A stretch of 29,450 nt of DNA. It comes from Coriobacteriaceae bacterium. GTDB taxonomy: Bacteria; Actinomycetota; Coriobacteriia; Coriobacteriales; Coriobacteriaceae. The stretch is from positions 1 through 29,450 of the forward strand of contig CABIZD010000020.1 of assembly GCA_902363125.1 (NCBI GenBank). Reading direction: 5' to 3'. The first letter of the stretch is position 1. Every line of letters begins with the position of its first letter. The position numbers were made by a program, and so were the translations under genes. The notes under the pieces are model-generated. The model searched no databases and was not told the origin of the DNA. It was given only the letters and a program-made list of their open reading frames with translations. Of the stretch, positions 22,698 through 29,450 are shown one piece after another.

Positions 22698-23039
22698 ATG
22701 AGTTTACTGACATTTGCCAAGACGGCCTTAGGTTCTATGGTCAAGCAGCCGGTCACGGTGCGCTATCCGCAGGAGAAGCTGACGGCACCCGAGCGCTTGC
22801 GCGGGCATATCGTCAACGACATGGACGTGTGCATCTGCTGCGGCATGTGCGCGCGCCGCTGCCCGGCGGGCGCGCTCGCGGTCGATCGCAAGGGCGGTAC
22901 CTGGTCGATCGACCCGTACGCCTGCGTGGTGTGTGGCGAGTGCATCGAGAGCTGCCCCAAGCACTGCCTGACTATGGACACCGCCCGTACTCCAGTTGCG
23001 GCGGATAAGACTCCCACGGTAGAAACCAAGCCGGAGTAA
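22698..23039 (+). CDS. echF: Ech-type hydrogenase ferredoxin-like subunit, two [4Fe-4S]
   Basis: A 113-residue NuoI/HycF/EchF-type protein. Two complete cluster motifs are present: Cys45, Cys48, Cys51, Cys55-Pro (first) and Cys76, Cys79, Cys82, Cys86-Pro (second). It would pass electrons between soluble ferredoxin and the small subunit. The N-terminal ~40 residues (VTVRYPQEK, then PERLRG) match the usual NuoI lead-in, and a ~20-residue Thr/Pro/Lys tail follows the second cluster. It begins 7 bp after the large-subunit gene and is the last gene of the operon. A strong hairpin lies 22 bp downstream. Confidence 0.93.
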   Translation: MSLLTFAKTALGSMVKQPVTVRYPQEKLTAPERLRGHIVNDMDVCICCGMCARRCPAGALAVDRKGGTWSIDPYACVVCGECIESCPKHCLTMDTARTPVAADKTPTVETKPE

Positions 23040-23060
23040 CGCCGGAATAGAGCTGGGATA

Positions 23061-23094
23061 GGGGCCGGTGGGGCAAAAATGCCCCACCGGCCCC
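23061..23094 (+). terminator. Hairpin ending the hydrogenase operon
   Basis: A perfect 15-bp GC-rich stem (23061-23075 with 23080-23094) with an AAAA loop. No U-tract follows, so it may work as a strong pause or 3'-end stabiliser, or with Rho. Confidence 0.7.
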
Positions 23095-23125
23095 GCGCTT
23101 AAACGCGCGGTTGTGCCGTCGCGAA

Positions 23126-23279
23126 CAAAACTATGCCGGATTACTACGATAAATCGCCCACCTCCAACCACACCGCATTTGGCAAAATCAAAACCGCAGG
23201 TAGACGGCTTGTAGTTTTGCGAAAAAATCACGCGTGGTCGGGAATCTCGTTTTTATCGTAGTAAACCGGCATAGTTTTG
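23126..23279. repeat. Long palindromic repeat, copy A
   Basis: Arms 23126-23153 and 23252-23279 are complementary over 28 bp with one mismatch. The interior holds the conserved core AAAACCGCAGGTAGA at 23190-23204 and a smaller GCAAAA/TTTTGC pairing around it. The first 14 bases of the arm (CAAAACTATGCCGG) are shared with copy C, while the rest of the arm differs. Confidence 0.85.
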
Positions 23280-23317
23280 AAATGACACCATATTCGTAAC
23301 ATCACTTGATCTCCCGT

Positions 23318-23353
23318 GGACAGAGGGAAACGGATCATTTTGGCCTCGCGAGG
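23318..23353 (+). repeat. Direct repeat, copy 1 (GGATCATTTTGG type)
   Basis: A 36-bp sequence centred on AAACGGATCATTTTGG. It recurs with few changes at 23557-23592, and each copy precedes one of the palindromes, by 13 and 32 bp respectively. Confidence 0.8.
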
Positions 23354-23366
23354 ACATCCGTGTGGC

Positions 23367-23538
23367 CCGTTCGCCATGAAATGGGCCTATCTACTACGTT
23401 TGGGCGGTGGCCCTCAACCACGGCAAAAAATGCGAAAAGAAAACCGCAGGTAGAACGCCTGCGATTTTCTGGAAAACGGGGGTATGGTCAAGGGTATCGA
23501 GTCAAACGTAGTAGATGGGCAGGTTTCGTGGCGAGCGG
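23367..23538. repeat. Long palindromic repeat, copy B
   Basis: Arms 23367-23402 and 23503-23538 pair over about 36 bp. Most departures are T/C differences that keep G-U pairing in RNA. The core AAAACCGCAGGTAGA lies at 23440-23454, followed by a complementary CCTGC. The arm sequence differs from copies A and C, yet the palindrome is kept. Confidence 0.85.
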
Positions 23539-23556
23539 TTCCGGGTGATTCCTTGG

Positions 23557-23592
23557 GGACGGAGGAAAACGGATCATTTTGGTCCCGCGAGG
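23557..23592 (+). repeat. Direct repeat, copy 2 (GGATCATTTTGG type)
   Basis: Second copy of the 36-bp sequence at 23318-23353, preceded here by GGGGAC as in the repeats at the end of the window. Confidence 0.8.
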
Positions 23593-23624
23593 CTTGCGGA
23601 GGCGCTCGTGCAGAGCCGCTCGGA

Positions 23625-23778
23625 CAAAACTATGCCGGTTTACGGGGCTAAGTCACGCGCTCCCAACCATGCCGATATCCGTGAAAATAAAACCGCAGGT
23701 AGACAAGCCGTCATTTTACGGAAAACGCGGGTATGGATGGGGGCCCTGAGCTTAGCCCCGTAAACCGGCATAGTTTTG
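23625..23778. repeat. Long palindromic repeat, copy C
   Basis: Arms 23625-23652 and 23751-23778 are a perfect 28-bp inverted repeat. The core AAAACCGCAGGTAGA is at 23689-23703. The overall length is 154 bp, the same as copy A. Confidence 0.9.
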
Positions 23779-23838
23779 AAATGGCATTAAATCGATAACA
23801 GCTATTTTGCTCTGTCGGAGCGGTTGGCCGTTGGGTAA

Positions 23839-24468
23839 TTACCCTCGCAGGTAGGCGATGGCGATCTGCGTGCGGTTGCGTAGGCCCATTTTGGCAAGGA
23901 TCGAGCTGATGTGGTTGCGTACGGTGCCTTCGCCCATATAGGCGGTGGCGGCAATCTCCTTGTTATCGAGGCCGCGGGCGATGAGCTCGGCGACTTCGAA
24001 CTCGCGGTCGGTCAGACCGGCAAAGGCGGCGGGCCGGCGGGTCGCGCCGGCCTCGACGTCCGCCCCATCAAAGTTGATATCTTCGATCGCCTTGCCCTCG
24101 AGCACGCGTTTGCCGTCCATGACCTGCGCCAACGCCGGCGGAATGGCAGCGACATCGGTCTTGATCAGGTAGCCGCGGGCGCCCAGCTTGAGCGCCGACA
24201 CAATGTACTCGTCATCCGAGAACGTCGTCAGAAACACCACGCGCGCCGCAGGGTCGTGCTCAAGGATCTCGCGCGCGGCCGAAAGGCCGTCGCGTCCCGG
24301 CATCTGGATGTCGAGCAGCGCAATATCGGGTGCGTGCTCGGCGTAGAGCGCCACCGCATCGTTGCCGTTGGCACCGGTGCCCACCACTTCGATCTGCGGC
24401 TGGGCGCCCAAGATAATCTTGAGCGAATCGACCACCAAGCGGTCGTCGTCGACAACGATGAGCCTCAT
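23839..24468 (-). CDS. NarL/LuxR-family response regulator
   Basis: A 209-residue regulator. The receiver domain (1-120) has the acidic pocket Asp7-Asp9, phospho-acceptor Asp53 (LLDIQMPG), a Thr in FLTTFSDDE and a Lys in LIKTD. The LuxR-type helix-turn-helix (about 147-209) shows LTDREFEVAELIARGLDNKE and GTVRNHISSILAKMGLRNR. It overlaps the stop of the kinase gene as ATGA and is surely its partner. The likely target is the divergent ABC exporter operon, by analogy with similar kinase-regulator-ABC sets. No signal can be named. Confidence 0.93.
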   Translation of the reverse strand: MRLIVVDDDRLVVDSLKIILGAQPQIEVVGTGANGNDAVALYAEHAPDIALLDIQMPGRDGLSAAREILEHDPAARVVFLTTFSDDEYIVSALKLGARGYLIKTDVAAIPPALAQVMDGKRVLEGKAIEDINFDGADVEAGATRRPAAFAGLTDREFEVAELIARGLDNKEIAATAYMGEGTVRNHISSILAKMGLRNRTQIAIAYLRG

Positions 24469-25610
24469 CGGCCCTCATCTCCTTGCTGTTTGGGAACGGT
24501 GGCAAACACACGCCAGCCGCCGGCGCCGGCACGCGGGCCGGCGGTGAAGGTGCCGCCAAGCGCCTCGATGCGCTCGCGCATGGAGGCGAGCCCCATGCCC
24601 TCCGCGGTGCCGCGGCCGCTTGCTTGGACCTCACCCACGCCATCGTCGGTAACAATGAGCTGGTAAAACGACGGATGCTCCATGCACCGTACGGTGACGG
24701 TCTGGGCGCAAGCGTGGCGCATGGTATTGGAGAGCGCTTCGCGCAGGACCGCTGCAAAGCAGTTGGCGACGTTTGCGGGCGCATGTTCGGCCATAACTTC
24801 AAGCTCAATCTGCGGGCCGCCGTCCGAGCGTGTGCCTTCGACAATGCGTTCGAGCTGCACGGAAAGGTCGACGGCGTTGTCGTTGAGCGCGTGGACGCTG
24901 GTGCGCACAAGCTGGAGCGCCTCGTCAACCGTGCGTTTAACGTCGGCGAAATCGGCGGCGACGCCAGGCTCGTCGGCGTGGACCACGCGTAGGGCTTCGG
25001 CCTGCAGTGAGGCGCGCGTGAGCTGGTGCCCGACGTTATCGTGGATCTCGCGCGCGATGCGGGCGCGTTCGGCGAGCGTCGCGAGCTCGACTTCGTAGTC
25101 CTGGCGATCGGCAAGATCGCGGTTGCGCGCCTCGAGCGCGAGGGCTCGTTCCTGCAGCTCGTCGCGGGTGCGGCGCATGCGCCGCTGCTCGCGCTCCAAC
25201 TGGGCGGTGCGTAGCGATAGCAAGGTGGCGGCAACCGAAAGGATGGCGGTTAACAGCAGCGTTCGGGTGGTGAGCACGCCACCACGAAGGTCCGCGACAA
25301 GCGCGCAGACAAACACGGCGCCAATCGCCAGCGCGGGCCAGATTCGTTCACGGCGAACGCGTCGCGCGATGTCATAGAGAGCGAGAGGCGCAAACGGCAC
25401 AAACGGCGGCACGAAGACAGCCGCGATGATGCAGGCGTAGCTCGCGGCCTCGCTCACACGGCGGGCGCGGTTTCCCTGTACGACCTCGGCCAGCGAGGTG
25501 GCAATAACGCCAAGGCAAAACGCCGCGACCAGGCGAGCGTCCACAGCAAGACCCATGGCGGCCGCAATACAGCACGCCAGCACGATCGATTTGTCGAAAA
25601 GCCTGTTCAT
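24465..25610 (-). CDS. Sensor histidine kinase (HisKA_3 type)
   Basis: A 381-residue membrane kinase of the NarX/DesK class. Several hydrophobic segments in the first ~135 residues form the sensor region without a large extracellular domain. A charged coiled-coil linker (about 135-180) follows. The dimerization domain has phospho-acceptor His190 in AREIHDNVGHQL, and the ATPase domain shows REALSNTMRHA, TDDGVG and GMGLASMRERIEALGG. ATG 25610 is chosen because the upstream frame has no ribosome binding site and unlikely composition. Even at 25610 there is no Shine-Dalgarno, but a TACAAT box lies 6 bases away, so a leaderless message is possible. The gene is divergent from the ABC operon. Confidence 0.92.
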   Translation of the reverse strand: MNRLFDKSIVLACCIAAAMGLAVDARLVAAFCLGVIATSLAEVVQGNRARRVSEAASYACIIAAVFVPPFVPFAPLALYDIARRVRRERIWPALAIGAVFVCALVADLRGGVLTTRTLLLTAILSVAATLLSLRTAQLEREQRRMRRTRDELQERALALEARNRDLADRQDYEVELATLAERARIAREIHDNVGHQLTRASLQAEALRVVHADEPGVAADFADVKRTVDEALQLVRTSVHALNDNAVDLSVQLERIVEGTRSDGGPQIELEVMAEHAPANVANCFAAVLREALSNTMRHACAQTVTVRCMEHPSFYQLIVTDDGVGEVQASGRGTAEGMGLASMRERIEALGGTFTAGPRAGAGGWRVFATVPKQQGDEGR

Positions 25611-25616
25611 ACGGGT

Positions 25617-25622
25617 ATTGTA
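25617..25622 (-). promoter_or_regulatory. Possible -10 box for a leaderless kinase message
   Basis: TACAAT on the minus strand lies six bases before ATG 25610. Transcription from it would begin at or next to the start codon. No good -35 hexamer is visible. It sits in the 197-bp gap shared with the divergent ABC operon. Confidence 0.35.
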
Positions 25623-25807
25623 CGCGAAGCCGCGCGTGGTGGAGGGACCGCCTGCGCAACCGTGACATTCCTCCCACGCGGCAAAGCGGGGACGTCGGCA
25701 GGCCGCACGGCCAAGCTCCGCACTCGTGACAAAGCTCACTGGTGCGCGCCGCTCGCTCCTGCGATGATGCAATCGTACCGGGCCGCAATCAACAGAAGGG
25801 CCGCCTC

Positions 25808-26746
25808 ATGACAGACATCGTCCACGTCGAAAACCTCGTCAAGCGCTACGACGACCTTATCGCGCTCGACCACTTTAGCCTGAGCATCGCCCCCGGCGAG
25901 ATCTTTGGCCTGCTGGGCCCCAACGGCTCGGGCAAGACCACGTCCATCAACTGCATTCTGCAGCTGCTCGCCTACGACAAAGGCACCATCGAGCTGTTCG
26001 GCGAGCCCATGACGCCCGCCCGCTACGACCTCAAGCGCCGCATCGGTGTGGTGCCGCAGCAGGTGGCGGTGTTTGACGAGCTTACGGTGCGCGAGAACAT
26101 CGACTATTTCTGCAGCCTTTACGTCAACGACCGCAAGCGCCGCCGCGCGCTCGTGGACGAGGCGATCGACTTTGTCGGGCTGGGCGACTTTGCTAAGTTC
26201 CGCCCTGGCAAGCTCTCGGGCGGCCTGGCGCGTCGCCTCAACATCGCCTGCGGCATCGCGCACAAGCCTGAGCTCATCTTCTTTGACGAGCCCACCGTGG
26301 CGGTCGACCCGCAGAGCCGCAACGCCATCCTGGAGGGCATCTGCCGCCTGCGCGACGAGGGCGCCACGGTGGTGTATACCAGCCATTACATGGAGGAAGT
26401 CGAGCAAATCTGCAGCCGCATTATGATCATGGACGGTGGCCGCGTGCTGGCGCAGGGCACCAATGACGAGCTCAAGCGCATGATTCAGATGGGTGAGCGC
26501 GTGACCGTCGAGGTCGGCGCCGTCGAGCCCGCCACAGTCGAGCGGCTGCGCGCCCTCGAGCATGTGCTTTCGGTTGAGCTTTCCGGCGGCGAGCTCATCT
26601 GCACCTGTGAGGCGAGCCCGCACAATTTGGTCGACATCCTCGACACGCTGCGCGCTGCCGACGTTGCGCTCGGCCGCGTGTGGAGCGAGCCGCCGACCCT
26701 CAACGACGTGTTCCTCGAGATCACCGGCCGCGAGCTGCGCGACTAG
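25808..26746 (+). CDS. ABC transporter ATP-binding protein (ABC-2 exporter type)
   Basis: A 312-residue ATPase. Walker A GPNGSGKT (37-44), Q-loop VVPQQ (81-85), signature LSGGL (136-140), Walker B LIFFDEPT with Asp160 and Glu161, and the switch His in TSHYMEE are all present. The C-terminal ~90 residues form the accessory domain of drug- and peptide-export ATPases (DrrA/CcmA-like). ATG 25808 has AAGGG about 8 bases upstream; the longer open frame from 25742 has no support. It is followed after 9 bp by two permease genes that it would energise. It is divergent from the kinase and regulator pair, which probably controls it. Confidence 0.93.
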   Translation: MTDIVHVENLVKRYDDLIALDHFSLSIAPGEIFGLLGPNGSGKTTSINCILQLLAYDKGTIELFGEPMTPARYDLKRRIGVVPQQVAVFDELTVRENIDYFCSLYVNDRKRRRALVDEAIDFVGLGDFAKFRPGKLSGGLARRLNIACGIAHKPELIFFDEPTVAVDPQSRNAILEGICRLRDEGATVVYTSHYMEEVEQICSRIMIMDGGRVLAQGTNDELKRMIQMGERVTVEVGAVEPATVERLRALEHVLSVELSGGELICTCEASPHNLVDILDTLRAADVALGRVWSEPPTLNDVFLEITGRELRD

Positions 26747-26755
26747 GGGGCAGCT

Positions 26756-27943
26756 ATGTTCAACACCATTATCATTACGGTCAAGACGCTGCTGCGCCGG
26801 CCGAGCACGTGGGTTTGGGGCGCGGTCTTTCCCATAGCGCTTTCCACGATGTTCATGTTTATGTTTGCGAATCTGAGCTCCGACGGCACAGTCGACCCGG
26901 TGCCGGTGGCCGTCGTAGTGGATGAGGCCTGGGACGCCTCGACCTTTAAGGACGTGGCGACGTCGCTTGCCAAGGAAGGCGACGACCAGCTGCTCGAGAT
27001 TCACGAGTGCGACGACGCAGCCGATGCGAACCGTGCGCTCAAGGCCGGCGAAGTCGCGGGCATCTACACGGTCGATGCCGCGGGCACGCCCAAGCTCACG
27101 CTGCTTTCGAGCTACGACAGCTCGCGCGCGTCGACGGTGCTCACCGACCGCAGCATTCTGGAGACGGTGGCAAGCTCGTATACACAAAATGCCGAGCTCA
27201 TGTCCCAGGTTGCCCAAGACAACCCGGCGGCGCTCGCCGACCCGGAGGCGGTTGCGCGCGCCCTGTCGCTCGAGGGCGGCATCCACTGCGTGAGCCTGAC
27301 GCGTGCCACGCCCGATGGCACGGTCATCTACTACTACGCGCTCTTTGGCCTGGTCGCGATGATGTCTGCCGAGTTTGCCGCCTTGAGCGTCGTCGATTTG
27401 CAACCCAATCTGTCGGGCCTTGGCGCACGTCGCTGCGTGGGCGGTCTTTCCAAGACGGCGTCACTGGCCGGTATCTTTGTGGGCTCGTGGCTGGTCTCCT
27501 TTGCCTCGATGACGATCGCGATTGGCTACGTGCGCCTGGTCGTGGGCGTCGACTTTGGCGGGCGCGAGGGACTGTGTTTGGTGGGCGGCGCCGTGTCCGC
27601 GCTTGCCGCGACGGGCCTGGGCCTTTTTGTGGGCACGTTTCCCGTTAAGGGCGGCAAGGCGTCCAAGTCCGGCATCCTCACGGGCTTTGCTACCACGTGC
27701 GCCCTGTTCGCCGGCCTCTACGGCGAGCCGGCGATGGCGCTTGCCGACGACGTCGCCCGCGCCTGCCCGGCCGAGTGCTGGCTCAATCCCGTCAAGCTTA
27801 TCTGCGACATGTTCAACCGCCTGTATTTCTTTGAGGACCTGGGACCTTTTGCCGTTCGCGCCGGCGCGCTGGTCCTTATGGCGCTGCTGTTCGTTGCCGC
27901 CGCCACGCTGATCTTTGGAAGGAGCCGCTATGAGCACCTTTAA
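26756..27943 (+). CDS. ABC-2 type permease
   Basis: A 395-residue membrane protein: one N-terminal membrane segment (about 15-40), an extracytoplasmic domain of ~150 residues (SSDGTVDPVPVAVVVDEAWD and onward), then five or six membrane segments (about 190-390). This is the ABC2_membrane_3 plan of exporters for drugs, lipids or peptides. AGGGGG precedes the ATG by a few bases. Its end overlaps the start of the next permease by 14 bp. The pair probably forms a heterodimeric channel with the upstream ATPase. Confidence 0.9.
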   Translation: MFNTIIITVKTLLRRPSTWVWGAVFPIALSTMFMFMFANLSSDGTVDPVPVAVVVDEAWDASTFKDVATSLAKEGDDQLLEIHECDDAADANRALKAGEVAGIYTVDAAGTPKLTLLSSYDSSRASTVLTDRSILETVASSYTQNAELMSQVAQDNPAALADPEAVARALSLEGGIHCVSLTRATPDGTVIYYYALFGLVAMMSAEFAALSVVDLQPNLSGLGARRCVGGLSKTASLAGIFVGSWLVSFASMTIAIGYVRLVVGVDFGGREGLCLVGGAVSALAATGLGLFVGTFPVKGGKASKSGILTGFATTCALFAGLYGEPAMALADDVARACPAECWLNPVKLICDMFNRLYFFEDLGPFAVRAGALVLMALLFVAAATLIFGRSRYEHL

Positions 27944-29135
27944 GACCGCGCTTCGCATGGCGCTGGCGCACCCGTTCTACCTGCTCATCTACACGGTGTT
28001 CATCTCGCTCATGGGCGTATTCATCGCGGCCTCGGTGAGCTGGAACTCGTCGCAGCTCACCGAGTACAAGCCCTACGACACCAACGTGATCGTGATCGAT
28101 CGCGACGACAGCGATCTTTCGCGTGCGCTTACCAAACATCTGGGTTCGCGCTTTGAGCTGGTCACGGGCGTCGGCGACGACACCTACGACCTCGCGGATG
28201 CGCTCTCCAAGAGCAATAGTGCCAAGGGCAGCGCCGACTGCGTGTTCTTTATCCCGGAGGGGTTCGAGGACGACCTGGTCGCGGCTGCCCGCGCGAGGGA
28301 GGCCCTGCCCAAGCTCGACGTGACCTACGGTTCCGGCACCATGGCGGCGGCGCTTTCGTCTGCCGAGGCCTCGCGCTGGATCTCGCTCGCGGGCGCTGCG
28401 GCGGCGCTTGAGCCCGCTGCTTCTAACGGCGACGTTGCCAAGGCCGCCGAGCATGCCGCTGCAAAGCGCGCGGAGGTCCAGATCGAGCAGGTCAAGGTCG
28501 ACTCGACGGCTGCCGCCACGCTCGAGTCGTATTTCAACTTTGGCGCGTACGCGATCATCTCGTCGGTCATCGTGTCGGTGGGACTGGTGTTCTCGGGCAT
28601 GAACGAGCCCGAGCGTGTGCGCCGCATGGAGGCCGGCCCGGTCTCCGAGCGCCAGCGCTCGCTTGCTGTGTTTGCGGCCGCCGCCGTGCTCACCGTCTGC
28701 ATCTGGTTTGTGTCGAGCATGATGGGCGTTGTGGGCTTTGCCGGCGCGGTCGCCGAGGTCGGCGTGGGCCGTGTGTGCCTGGCGCTGGCAGCGACGTTTG
28801 CCCTGGCGTGCACGCCGCTGGCCGTTGGCTTTGCCCTTTCGAGCCTGGGTGCGCGTGAGGAGCTGCTCAACGGTGTGGGCAACCTGCTTGGCATGCTCAT
28901 GACGTTTTTGGGCGGCGCTTGGATGCCGCTGTCGCTGATGGGTTCGGCCGTGCAGACGGTGGCGCACTTTGTGCCGACGTATTGGGTGAACGACGCGATC
29001 GGCAAGGCGCTCGCTTCGGACCTGACGTCCACCGTGTTGGGCGACATCGCCTGCGACCTGGGCGTCACCGTGCTCTTCGCCGCCGCCATTGCCGCCGTAG
29101 GTCTGGCTCTCGCACGCGCCAAATCCCGCGCCTAG
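27930..29135 (+). CDS. ABC-2 type permease, second subunit
   Basis: A 401-residue protein with the same plan as the upstream permease: an N-terminal membrane segment (about 12-38, YLLIYTVFISLMGVFIAASV), an extracytoplasmic domain (about 40-205) with VIVIDRDDSDLSRAL, then about five membrane segments, including FLGGAWMPLSLMG and VPTYWVNDAI typical of ABC-2 permeases. ATG 27930 has GGAAGGAG 6 bases upstream, inside the end of the preceding gene, so the two are translationally coupled. It is the last gene of the exporter operon. No terminator hairpin with a U-tract is obvious; the repeat cluster begins 20 bp later. Confidence 0.9.
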   Translation: MSTFKTALRMALAHPFYLLIYTVFISLMGVFIAASVSWNSSQLTEYKPYDTNVIVIDRDDSDLSRALTKHLGSRFELVTGVGDDTYDLADALSKSNSAKGSADCVFFIPEGFEDDLVAAARAREALPKLDVTYGSGTMAAALSSAEASRWISLAGAAAALEPAASNGDVAKAAEHAAAKRAEVQIEQVKVDSTAAATLESYFNFGAYAIISSVIVSVGLVFSGMNEPERVRRMEAGPVSERQRSLAVFAAAAVLTVCIWFVSSMMGVVGFAGAVAEVGVGRVCLALAATFALACTPLAVGFALSSLGAREELLNGVGNLLGMLMTFLGGAWMPLSLMGSAVQTVAHFVPTYWVNDAIGKALASDLTSTVLGDIACDLGVTVLFAAAIAAVGLALARAKSRA

Positions 29136-29154
29136 CCACCTAGTCATCGGGTAC

Positions 29155-29330
29155 TCATTGGGGACAGACTTAAACGACCAAGAGTGGTCATTGGGGACAG
29201 ACTTAAACGACTAGTCATTGGGGACAGTCTTTGCCGAACCGCCGGCTTGCTAAGGACTGTCCCCAGCTGCCGGCAGAAAGGGAACGTCCCTAACTGCCGG
29301 GTGGCGAAAGAGTGTCCCCAACAGCTAGTC
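29155..29330. repeat. Cluster of GGGGACAG-type repeats
   Basis: TCATTGGGGACAGACTTAAA plus CGAC occurs at 29155-29178 and again at 29188-29211, and a third start (TCATTGGGGACAGTCTTTGC) lies at 29215-29234. The inverse (GGACTGTCCCC, from 29254) forms a hairpin with the third copy. Further variants follow (AACGTCCCT, AGTGTCCCCA), along with a CTGCCGGCAG palindrome. Such arrays resemble REP/BIME-type elements mobilised by Y1 (RAYT) transposases, although no such gene is in the window. From 29331 to the end nothing further is recognised. Confidence 0.75.
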
Positions 29331-29450
29331 ATTTAAGAACGTCCATTACAGTCGAAATTGTCAGCCCGGGACCGTCTCGGGCTACGATTGAGGCGCGCCC
29401 AGAACGGGCCGCCGACCGGGCGCCCGCGCACGGCCGAACGTCCCTGCCCC

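Noticed and set aside
17377..23039. Respiratory complex I (Nuo) fragment
   Set aside because: The large subunit has both CxxC pairs of a NiFe site, and the gene order is that of Ech; NuoE, NuoF, NuoG, NuoJ and NuoK are absent.
25736..27403. 555-codon minus-strand frame, and similar long frames at 19102-20418 and 21449-22756
   Set aside because: They are antisense shadows of the ABC and hydrogenase genes, which carry clear family motifs; the shadows have none.

Overview
The window looks like chromosome of a gut actinobacterium of class Coriobacteriia, most likely Collinsella or a close relative. This rests on high-GC codon use in the core genes, an Ech-type energy-converting [NiFe]-hydrogenase operon, an FeS-flavoprotein of the old yellow enzyme/BaiCD type, and many intergenic palindromic repeats. 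The genus is an inference; the sequence carries no direct taxonomic marker.

Left part, about 1 to 13,826: accessory DNA forming the right-hand portion of an element integrated in an initiator tRNA gene. From the left there is a lower-GC patch with an MFS transporter behind a 5'-truncated unknown gene. Next come an AAA_14/DUF4143 ATPase preceded by four copies of a ~23-bp AT-rich repeat, a DUF1648-type membrane protein and about 750 bp of apparent remnants. Then follows a GC-rich leftward module: Xis-like helix-turn-helix protein, DnaC-like ATPase without a P-loop, two small unknown acidic proteins, ribbon-helix-helix relaxosome protein, MobP-like HUH relaxase and VirD4/TraG coupling protein. 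No VirB4/VirB6-like channel genes are visible, so this resembles a mobilizable element that brings its own coupling protein. A rightward gene with a CGNR-like zinc knuckle and a leftward tyrosine integrase close the element. The integrase is followed by a large perfect palindrome, three 10-bp-phased repeats and the orphaned 3' half of a tRNA-fMet (attR). The other end, with the rebuilt tRNA, is not in the window.

Right part, about 13,876 to the end: apparent core genome. After the tRNA terminator come three hairpins at an ~80-bp period, then the FeS-flavin oxidoreductase and a solitary transposase-like helix-turn-helix gene. The hydrogenase operon at 17,377-23,039 has the order EchAB (fused), EchC, EchD, EchE, EchF. 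It can be expected to couple ferredoxin oxidation and H2 evolution to ion translocation. EchC and EchD carry unusual Ala-rich charged tails.

Behind it, 23,126-23,778 holds three related long palindromes with a shared core. They are followed by a leftward NarL-type response regulator and histidine kinase, and by a divergent three-gene ABC-2 exporter that the two-component system probably controls. The window ends in a cluster of GGGGACAG-type repeats.
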